64,000 nt of DNA from Alkaliphilus sp. NP8 (lineage in GTDB: Bacteria; Bacillota; Clostridia; Peptostreptococcales; Natronincolaceae). The stretch spans positions 98,750 to 162,749 of the forward strand of contig JADWMM010000002.1 in assembly GCA_015978205.1 (NCBI GenBank), written 5' to 3'. The notes under the pieces are model-generated. The model was not told where the DNA came from and did not search any database. It worked only from the letters and a program-made list of their open reading frames with translations. Shown one piece after another: positions 57,257 to 64,000 of this stretch. Each line of letters begins with the position of its first letter. The first letter of the stretch is position 1. Made by a program: the position numbers and the translations under genes.

Positions 57257-57511
57257 TTACTTAGCCTTCTCTAATATTTCAACTAATCTCCATCTTTTAT
57301 CTTTAGATAATGGTCTAGTTTCCATAATTCTTACACGATCTCCAATTCCACACTCGTTGTTCTCGTCATGAGCTTTGAACTTCTCTGTTCTTTTAACAGC
57401 CTTTCCGTATAACGGGTGTCGAACAAAGTCTTCAACTAAAACAGTAATTGTTTTATCCATTTTGTCGCTTATAACTCGACCTACTCTTGCTTTTCTTAAA
57501 TTTCTTTCCAC
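57257..57511 (-). CDS. rpsQ: 30S ribosomal protein S17
   Basis: [48 protein letters not shown]. Confidence 0.98.
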   Translation of the reverse strand: MERNLRKARVGRVISDKMDKTITVLVEDFVRHPLYGKAVKRTEKFKAHDENNECGIGDRVRIMETRPLSKDKRWRLVEILEKAK

Positions 57512-57545
57512 GAGGTTGGCCTCCTTCCATTGTGAACTTTATATA

Positions 57546-57761
57546 TTACGCTCTTGCCTGCTTTAATTCATTTTCCCTAATGATTGTTTTAATTCTCGCA
57601 ATATCTTTACGAACATTTCTAATTCTCAAAGGGTTTTCAAGCTGGCCTGTTGCTAATTGAAAACGTAAATTAAATAATTCACCTTTTAATTCTGTTAACC
57701 TTTGATCTAATTCAACACTAGACATTTCTCTTAACTCTTTAGTTTTCATTAGCTTCACCAC
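57546..57761 (-). CDS. rpmC: 50S ribosomal protein L29
   Basis: [53 protein letters not shown]. Confidence 0.97.
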   Translation of the reverse strand: MVKLMKTKELREMSSVELDQRLTELKGELFNLRFQLATGQLENPLRIRNVRKDIARIKTIIRENELKQARA

Positions 57762-58182
57762 CCTTTACTTCTTGGTCTTCACGTTCTACAAATTTACATT
57801 TAATTGGAAGTTTATGTGCAGCTAATCTCATAGCTTCTCTTGCTTTTTCCTCAGAAACTCCAGAGATTTCAAACATAATTCTTCCAGGCTTTACTACTGC
57901 TACCCAGTATTCTGGCGAACCTTTACCGGCACCCATACGAGTTTCAGCAGGCTTCTTAGTAACTGGTTTATGAGGGAAAATTTTAATCCAAACTTTTCCT
58001 CCTCTTTTGATAGATCTTGTCATAGCAATACGAGCTGCTTCGATCTGATTTGAAGTAATCCATGCAGGCTCAGTTGCCATTAAGCCGAAATCACCATAAG
58101 AAACTGTATTTCCTTTATGAGCTTGGCCTTTCATTTTTCCTCTATGCACTCTTCTACGTTTAACTCTTTTAGGCATTAACAT
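57739..58182 (-). CDS. rplP: 50S ribosomal protein L16
   Basis: [34 protein letters not shown]. Confidence 0.98.
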   Translation of the reverse strand: MLMPKRVKRRRVHRGKMKGQAHKGNTVSYGDFGLMATEPAWITSNQIEAARIAMTRSIKRGGKVWIKIFPHKPVTKKPAETRMGAGKGSPEYWVAVVKPGRIMFEISGVSEEKAREAMRLAAHKLPIKCKFVEREDQEVKGGEANEN

Positions 58183-58213
58183 GAACTATTCCTCCTTCCC
58201 TAAAGGCACTTTC

Positions 58214-58915
58214 TTATTGCGCTTCTCTTCTGCCTCTTGTATTCTTGCCTTGTTCGCTATTTTCATTTTTAGAAGCTGTTTTAGTAGGAAGTACTTCTCC
58301 TTTATAAATCCAAACTTTTACTCCTAACTTTCCGTAGGTAGTATTAGCTTCTGTAAATCCATAGTCTATATCTGCTCTTAATGTTTGAAGTGGTACATTA
58401 CCTTGGCTATATCCTTCTGTACGTGCCATTTCAGCCCCACCAACTCTACCTGAAGTAGATACCTTGATACCTTTTGCACCTGATCTCATTGCTCTTTGCA
58501 TAGCTTGCTTCATTGCTCTTCTGAAAGATACTCTTCTTTCTAATTGGAAAGCTATATTTTCAGCTACTAATTGTGCATTAGTTTCTGGGCGTTTTACTTC
58601 TACTACATTAATAGCAACTTTTTTATCAGTTAATTTTTCAACGTCTTTTCTTAATTGCTCAACACCTTGACCACCTTTACCAATAACCATACCAGGCTTA
58701 GATGTATGAACATTTATCTTAACTCTGTTATTAGCTGCTCTTTCGATTTGAATTCTAGCAATCCCAGATAAGAAAAGCTTTTTCTTTATAAATTTACGGA
58801 TATTGTTATCTTCTAAAAGAAGATCTCCGAAGTCTTTTTTATTGGCATACCATTTTGTGTCCCAGTCCTTGATAACACCAACTCGTAATCCATGTGGATT
58901 TACTTTTTGACCCAT
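58214..58915 (-). CDS. rpsC: 30S ribosomal protein S3
   Basis: [29 protein letters not shown]. Confidence 0.98.
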   Translation of the reverse strand: MGQKVNPHGLRVGVIKDWDTKWYANKKDFGDLLLEDNNIRKFIKKKLFLSGIARIQIERAANNRVKINVHTSKPGMVIGKGGQGVEQLRKDVEKLTDKKVAINVVEVKRPETNAQLVAENIAFQLERRVSFRRAMKQAMQRAMRSGAKGIKVSTSGRVGGAEMARTEGYSQGNVPLQTLRADIDYGFTEANTTYGKLGVKVWIYKGEVLPTKTASKNENSEQGKNTRGRREAQ

Positions 58916-58927
58916 TCTTTTCCCTCC

Positions 58928-59266
58928 TTAAGCTTCTTTCTCTTTTAATACGACCTCAATATGACTAGTTCTTTTTCTAATAGTTGTTGCACGACCTTGT
59001 GCTCTTGGTGTGAATCTTTTCATTGTTGGTCCTTGGTTTGCATATATTTCAGATATATATAAATTTTCTGCATCCATACCATTATTATTTTCAGCATTTG
59101 CTATAGCAGACTTTACTAACTTCTCAACGATTGGAGCTGCTGCTTTTGGAGTATACTTTAAAATTGCTAATGCTTCATCAACCTGCTTGCCTCTTACAAG
59201 GTCAATTACTTGTTGTGCTTTTCTCGGAGCTATTCTTACGTATCTAACGATTGCTCTTGCTTCCAC
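58928..59266 (-). CDS. rplV: 50S ribosomal protein L22
   Basis: [36 protein letters not shown]. Confidence 0.98.
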   Translation of the reverse strand: MEARAIVRYVRIAPRKAQQVIDLVRGKQVDEALAILKYTPKAAAPIVEKLVKSAIANAENNNGMDAENLYISEIYANQGPTMKRFTPRAQGRATTIRKRTSHIEVVLKEKEA

Positions 59267-59300
59267 AACAACTACCTCCTTCCTTATTAGAAAATTTTAT

Positions 59301-59600
59301 TTATTTTCTCTTAGTTGTTTTTTCGTTATCATCATGTCCTCTGTAGGTTCTTGTTAGAGCGAACTCTCCAAGTTTATGTCCTACCATGTCTTCAGTAACA
59401 TATACAGGAACGTGTTTTCTTCCATCATGAACAGCGATTGTGTGACCGATCATTTGTGGGAAAATTGTGGACGCCCTAGACCATGTCTTAATTACCTTTT
59501 TTTCGTTCTTGTCGTTCATTTCTTCTATTTTCTTTAGAAGTCCTTTGTGAACAAAAGGTCCTTTTTTAAGTGATCTGCTCATTACTTTTCCTCCCTTCAA
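59301..59600 (-). CDS. rpsS: 30S ribosomal protein S19
   Basis: [24 protein letters not shown]; probable start at MSRS. Confidence 0.98.
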   Translation of the reverse strand: MKGGKVMSRSLKKGPFVHKGLLKKIEEMNDKNEKKVIKTWSRASTIFPQMIGHTIAVHDGRKHVPVYVTEDMVGHKLGEFALTRTYRGHDDNEKTTKRK

Positions 59601-59625
59601 TAGCTACCCATCTTAGGATACTATC

Positions 59626-60456
59626 TTATTTCTTTCTTCTTGATACAATATACTTATTTGAAGCTTTTTTCTTATCACGAGTTTTGTACCCAATTGTAGG
59701 TTTACCCCATGGTGTAACAGGAGATGGTCTACCGATAGGTGTTCTACCTTCACCACCACCGTGTGGATGGTCATTAGGGTTCATTACTGATCCTCTAACT
59801 GTAGGTCTGATACCCATATTTCTCTTACGTCCTGCTTTACCGATAGTAATGTTTTCATGATCTATGTTACCAACTTGACCTACTGTAGCTTTACAGTCTA
59901 CTGGAACATATCTAGTTTCTGAGGATGGTAATCTTACAAGTGCATATTTACCTTCCTTAGCCATTAACTGAGCTGAGTTTCCAGCTGATCTTACAAGCTG
60001 TGCACCTTTTCCTGGCTTCATTTCGATATTGTGGATAACTGTACCAACAGGGATATTTATCATTGGTAATGCATTACCAACTTTAATATCTGAATTTGGT
60101 CCTGACTCTACCATATCTCCAATTTTCAATCCTCTTGGAGCTATAATATATCTTTTTTCACCATCAACATAGTGTAATAATGCTATATTAGCACTTCTAT
60201 TTGGATCATATTCAATACTTGCAACTTTTGCAGGTACATTGTCTTTATTTCTTTTAAAATCAATTATTCTATAATGTCTTTTTTGTGCGCCACCTTTATG
60301 ACGTACAGTAATTCTACCATATGAGTTTCTACCACCGCTTTTTTTAATTGGTTCTAACAATGACTTTTCAGGTTCTACTTTAGTTATTTCTTCAAAAGTT
60401 GAAACAGTCATATGTCTTCTCGCAGGTGAAGTAGGTTTTAACTTCTTAATAGACAT
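59626..60456 (-). CDS. rplB: 50S ribosomal protein L2
   Basis: [49 protein letters not shown]. Confidence 0.98.
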   Translation of the reverse strand: MSIKKLKPTSPARRHMTVSTFEEITKVEPEKSLLEPIKKSGGRNSYGRITVRHKGGAQKRHYRIIDFKRNKDNVPAKVASIEYDPNRSANIALLHYVDGEKRYIIAPRGLKIGDMVESGPNSDIKVGNALPMINIPVGTVIHNIEMKPGKGAQLVRSAGNSAQLMAKEGKYALVRLPSSETRYVPVDCKATVGQVGNIDHENITIGKAGRKRNMGIRPTVRGSVMNPNDHPHGGGEGRTPIGRPSPVTPWGKPTIGYKTRDKKKASNKYIVSRRKK

Positions 60457-60491
60457 TTCAGTTTCCCTCCTTCTTATTTAAAATAGGCTAA

Positions 60492-60782
60492 TTACATACC
60501 TTCGAAGAATTCGATTTCTTTACTTTCTGGTGTTAAAGTTACAATAGCCTTCTTCCAATCAGCACGTTTTCCTTGACTTGCGCCCATTCTTTTTACTTTA
60601 CCAATCATATTCATTGTGTTCACTTTTTCAACTTTTACATCGAATATTTTTTCTATAGCTTGCTTAACATCAATTTTGTTAGCTCTTTTGTTAACAACAA
60701 ATGTATATTTTTTATCCGCCATATCTTCCATACTATTTTCAGTAATTATAGGCTTTATAATGATATCATGTGGATTTGTCAT
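60492..60782 (-). CDS. rplW: 50S ribosomal protein L23
   Basis: [45 protein letters not shown]. Confidence 0.98.
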   Translation of the reverse strand: MTNPHDIIIKPIITENSMEDMADKKYTFVVNKRANKIDVKQAIEKIFDVKVEKVNTMNMIGKVKRMGASQGKRADWKKAIVTLTPESKEIEFFEGM

Positions 60783-61405
60783 TATGCGTACACCTCCTCC
60801 ACTTTTTGAACAGCATCCTTTGTAATGATAAATTTATCATGGTTTAAGATGTCATAAACGTTTATTGTGTTTACTAAAGCTGTTTGCACTCCAGAAATAT
60901 TTCTAGCTGATCTGATAACAGCATCGCTTTTTTCACCCATTACGATAAGGGCTTTCTTATCCACATTTAAATTTTTAAGGATGTTAACCATTTCCTTTGT
61001 TTTTGGAGCGTCTAAGTTTAATTCATCTAATACTACTAATTCATTATTATTCACTTTTGAAGTAAGTGCAGATTTTAATGCTAATCTTCTTACTTTCTTT
61101 GGAATTGTATAACTATAGTCTCTTGGCTTTGGTGCAAATACAGTACCTCCACCTACCCATAATGGGGAACGAATACTTCCTGCACGAGCTCTACCAGTTC
61201 CTTTTTGTCTCCATGGCTTTCTTCCGCCACCTCTTACCTCGGATCTAGTTTTTGCTGATTGAGTTCCTTGTCTTTTGTTAGCTAATTGATTCTTAACAAC
61301 TTCATACATTGCATGTTCACTTACTTCTACTCCGAATATATTATCATTTAATTCGATTTCATTAACTTGTTCACCTGAAACATTGTATATAGCTACTTTA
61401 GGCAT
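60782..61405 (-). CDS. rplD: 50S ribosomal protein L4
   Basis: [44 protein letters not shown]. Confidence 0.98.
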   Translation of the reverse strand: MPKVAIYNVSGEQVNEIELNDNIFGVEVSEHAMYEVVKNQLANKRQGTQSAKTRSEVRGGGRKPWRQKGTGRARAGSIRSPLWVGGGTVFAPKPRDYSYTIPKKVRRLALKSALTSKVNNNELVVLDELNLDAPKTKEMVNILKNLNVDKKALIVMGEKSDAVIRSARNISGVQTALVNTINVYDILNHDKFIITKDAVQKVEEVYA

Positions 61406-61431
61406 TGTACATCCTCCCTTCTCTTATAAGA

Positions 61432-62064
61432 TTATTTGCCTTGCTTTATACTTTCGTTAATTGTAACTAATCCTTTTTTAGGACCTGGTATAGCACCTTT
61501 TACAATTAATAAATTTCTTTCAACGTCTACTTTAACAATCTCTAAGTTTTGGATTGTTACTTTTTCACTTCCCATATGTCCTGGAAGTTTCTTACCTTTA
61601 AATACTCTTGATGGGTCTGATGCAGCCCCCATAGAACCTGGACCTCTGTGATAATGAGAACCGTGAGTCATAGGTCCTCTACTTTGATTATGTCTCTTAA
61701 TAGAACCTTGGAACCCTTTACCTTTAGATGTTCCAGTAACATCTACACTATCTCCAACACTGAAAAGATCAGCCTTTAATTCTTGTCCTGCTTCAAACCC
61801 TTCTGTGCTTTCTACTCTAAACTCTTGTAGAGTTCTCTTTGGAGATAAACCAGCCTTATCAAGATGACCTTTCTTTGGCTTATTTAAATTCTTTTCTTTA
61901 ATTTCTCCGTATCCAACTTGAATAGCGTTATAACCTTCTTTTTCTTCAGTTTTAACTTGTGCTACAACGTTAGATGCAACTTCAATTACTGTTACCGGGA
62001 TAACAACTCCTAATTCATCAAAAATTTGTGTCATACCGATTTTTTTACCCATTAAACCTTTCAT
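61432..62064 (-). CDS. rplC: 50S ribosomal protein L3
   Basis: [28 protein letters not shown]. Confidence 0.98.
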   Translation of the reverse strand: MKGLMGKKIGMTQIFDELGVVIPVTVIEVASNVVAQVKTEEKEGYNAIQVGYGEIKEKNLNKPKKGHLDKAGLSPKRTLQEFRVESTEGFEAGQELKADLFSVGDSVDVTGTSKGKGFQGSIKRHNQSRGPMTHGSHYHRGPGSMGAASDPSRVFKGKKLPGHMGSEKVTIQNLEIVKVDVERNLLIVKGAIPGPKKGLVTINESIKQGK

Positions 62065-62159
62065 ACATACACCTCCTATTAATCTTACAGCGGATTAGCT
62101 TTTGCTAATCATTCTAAGATAGGATGAATAAACATCTCTTTATCTTAGCTCTGTTGAGT

Positions 62160-62474
62160 CTATAACTTAATTTCAATGTCAACTCCTGCTGGTAAATCTA
62201 ATCTCATTAGTGAGTCAACAGTTTTTTGACTTGGGTTTAAAATATCAATCAATCTCTTGTGAGTTCTCATTTCAAACTGCTCTCTAGAGTCTTTGTACTT
62301 ATGAACAGCTCTTAAAATAGTAATGATTTCTTTTTGAGTTGGTAGTGGCACTGGACCAGATACTTCCGCACCATTTCTTTTAGCTGTTTCAACAATTCTC
62401 TCAGCAGATTGATCTAATACTTTGTGATCATATCCCTTAAGTCTGATTCTAATTTTTTGATTTCCATTAGCCAT
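62160..62474 (-). CDS. rpsJ: 30S ribosomal protein S10
   Basis: [40 protein letters not shown]. Confidence 0.98.
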   Translation of the reverse strand: MANGNQKIRIRLKGYDHKVLDQSAERIVETAKRNGAEVSGPVPLPTQKEIITILRAVHKYKDSREQFEMRTHKRLIDILNPSQKTVDSLMRLDLPAGVDIEIKL

Positions 62475-62489
62475 TTAATTTCCCTCCTT

Positions 62490-62698
62490 CTCATCGCACG
62501 TTATTTTCTTACGTACGACTCAGGCCATGATACACTGTCCCGGGTGTGTTGACACAGTATAAAAACGAGACAATAGGCCTTGTCGCCCGATTCTTTGATC
62601 AAGACATGCTCTGTGAAAATTCCCCCTAGGGCAACCTTTCACTTCATCGCCTCTTAACACACTAATATAGTTTATAATATATCTGAACAAATTTCAAG
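62490..62698 (-). promoter_or_regulatory. S10-operon promoter and structured leader
   Basis: Minus strand TTGAAATTTGTTCAGATATATTATAAACTA promoter-like sequence, then about 170-nt GC-richer leader with several hairpins (e.g. GTGTcaacACAC, CGGGCGACAAGGCC region) before rpsJ. Confidence 0.55.
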
Positions 62699-62741
62699 GC
62701 ATTTTTAATTTTTTTTTAGATATTTTAATTCTTTATAATGC

Positions 62742-62776
62742 AAATTTAGAAGAAGGAAGTTCCTTCTTCTAAATTT
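62742..62776 (-). terminator. Terminator downstream of tuf
   Basis: AAATTTAGAAGAAGGAA/TTCCTTCTTCTAAATTT perfect stem. Confidence 0.7.
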
Positions 62777-62798
62777 GTTAATAATTATAGTTATTTAA

Positions 62799-63992
62799 TT
62801 ATTCAGTAATTGAAGCTACAACTCCAGCTCCTACTGTTCTACCACCTTCACGGATAGCGAATCTTAATCCTTCTTCGATTGCGATTGGGTGGATTAATTC
62901 GATGTCCATTGTTACGTTATCTCCAGGCATTACCATTTCCATTCCTTCTGGTAACTTGATTGATCCTGTGATATCTGTTGTTCTAAAGTAGAACTGTGGT
63001 CTATACCCATCAAAGAATGGTGTATGTCTTCCACCTTCTTCTTTCTTTAATACGTATACTTCTGCCTTGAACTTTGTATGTGGATTAATTGTTCCTGCTT
63101 TAGCTAGTACTTGTCCTCTTTGGATTTCATCTCTTTGGATTCCTCTAAGTAATAATCCTACGTTGTCTCCTGCTTCTGCTTGATCTAGTAACTTTCTGAA
63201 CATTTCTACTCCTGTTACTACGATCTTTCTCGGCTCTTCTGTAAGTCCTACTAATTCTACTTCGTCTTGAACCTTTACGATTCCTCTTTCTACTCTTCCT
63301 GTTGCTACTGTTCCTCTACCTGTAATTGAGAAAATGTCCTCTACTGGCATTAAGAATGCTTTTGCTGTATCTCTTTCTGGCGCAGGAATGTATGTGTCTA
63401 CTTGCTCGAATAATTCTACTATCTTTTGTCCCCACTCGCTATCTGGATCTTCTAATGCTTTTAATGCTGATCCTCTTACGATTGGTGTATCATCACCTGG
63501 GAAGTCATATTCGCTAAGTAATTCTCTTACTTCCATTTCTACTAATTCTAATAATTCTTCGTCATCTACCATGTCACATTTGTTTAAGAATACTACGATA
63601 TATGGTACTCCTACCTGTCTTGATAATAGGATATGCTCTCTTGTTTGTGGCATTGGACCATCTGCTGCTGATACTACTAAGATAGCTCCATCCATTTGTG
63701 CTGCTCCTGTAATCATGTTCTTTACGTAGTCAGCATGTCCTGGGCAGTCTACGTGTGCGTAGTGTCTGTTATCTGTTTCGTACTCTACGTGTGATGTTGA
63801 GATTGTGATTCCTCTTTCTCTTTCTTCTGGTGCTTTATCGATGTTATCGAATGCTACTGATGATCCTGTTCCATATTTTGTGTTTAATGTGTGTGTTATT
63901 GCTGCTGTTAATGTTGTTTTACCATGGTCTACGTGTCCAATTGTTCCAATATTAACATGTGGTTTGCTTCTTTCAAATTTTGCCTTTGACAT
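62799..63992 (-). CDS. tuf: Elongation factor Tu
   Basis: [73 protein letters not shown]. Confidence 0.99.
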   Translation of the reverse strand: MSKAKFERSKPHVNIGTIGHVDHGKTTLTAAITHTLNTKYGTGSSVAFDNIDKAPEERERGITISTSHVEYETDNRHYAHVDCPGHADYVKNMITGAAQMDGAILVVSAADGPMPQTREHILLSRQVGVPYIVVFLNKCDMVDDEELLELVEMEVRELLSEYDFPGDDTPIVRGSALKALEDPDSEWGQKIVELFEQVDTYIPAPERDTAKAFLMPVEDIFSITGRGTVATGRVERGIVKVQDEVELVGLTEEPRKIVVTGVEMFRKLLDQAEAGDNVGLLLRGIQRDEIQRGQVLAKAGTINPHTKFKAEVYVLKKEEGGRHTPFFDGYRPQFYFRTTDITGSIKLPEGMEMVMPGDNVTMDIELIHPIAIEEGLRFAIREGGRTVGAGVVASITE

Positions 63993-64000
63993 TATTATTT

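Noticed and set aside
63334-63729. Plus-strand 131-aa ORF
   Set aside because: Antisense to tuf; Ser-rich shadow translation caused by strong codon bias.

Overview
64-kb AT-rich window from a low-GC Gram-positive chromosome, probably an anaerobic member of the Clostridia (inference from gene content). Nearly all genes are on the minus strand. From left to right: an N-acetylmuramoyl-L-alanine amidase truncated by the window edge, an AIR-synthase-like protein, an orphan DarT-like protein, a permease, gatCAB, rubrerythrin, a TPP-riboswitch-controlled thiamine/HMP-type ABC operon, ligA-pcrA, tatA, brnQ, a cytosolic Rossmann-MCP fusion, a purine operon (pbuG-type permease, purK, a purE-purF fusion, purM, purN, purH, purD), guaB-guaA, two small coat-like genes, an Mrp ATPase, an M20 amidohydrolase, an MCP, and then the large ribosomal protein cluster rpsI-rplM-truA-ecfTAA-rplQ-rpoA...rpsJ-tuf. 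No rRNA, tRNA, CRISPR array or intact transposase was recognised. The strongest second-look items are: (1) a PurE-PurF fusion in which the PurF catalytic Cys, which must become N-terminal, is internal (C188), implying polyprotein-like self-cleavage; (2) a tandem guanine + PRPP (ykkC-type) riboswitch ahead of the purine permease/pur operon, with a second guanine riboswitch ahead of guaB; (3) a GMP synthase lacking the glutaminase domain; (4) a structured ~125-nt element between guaA and its terminator that resembles an IS200/IS605 right end or omegaRNA; (5) a two-copy structured intergenic repeat, one copy lying inside the pbuG leader.
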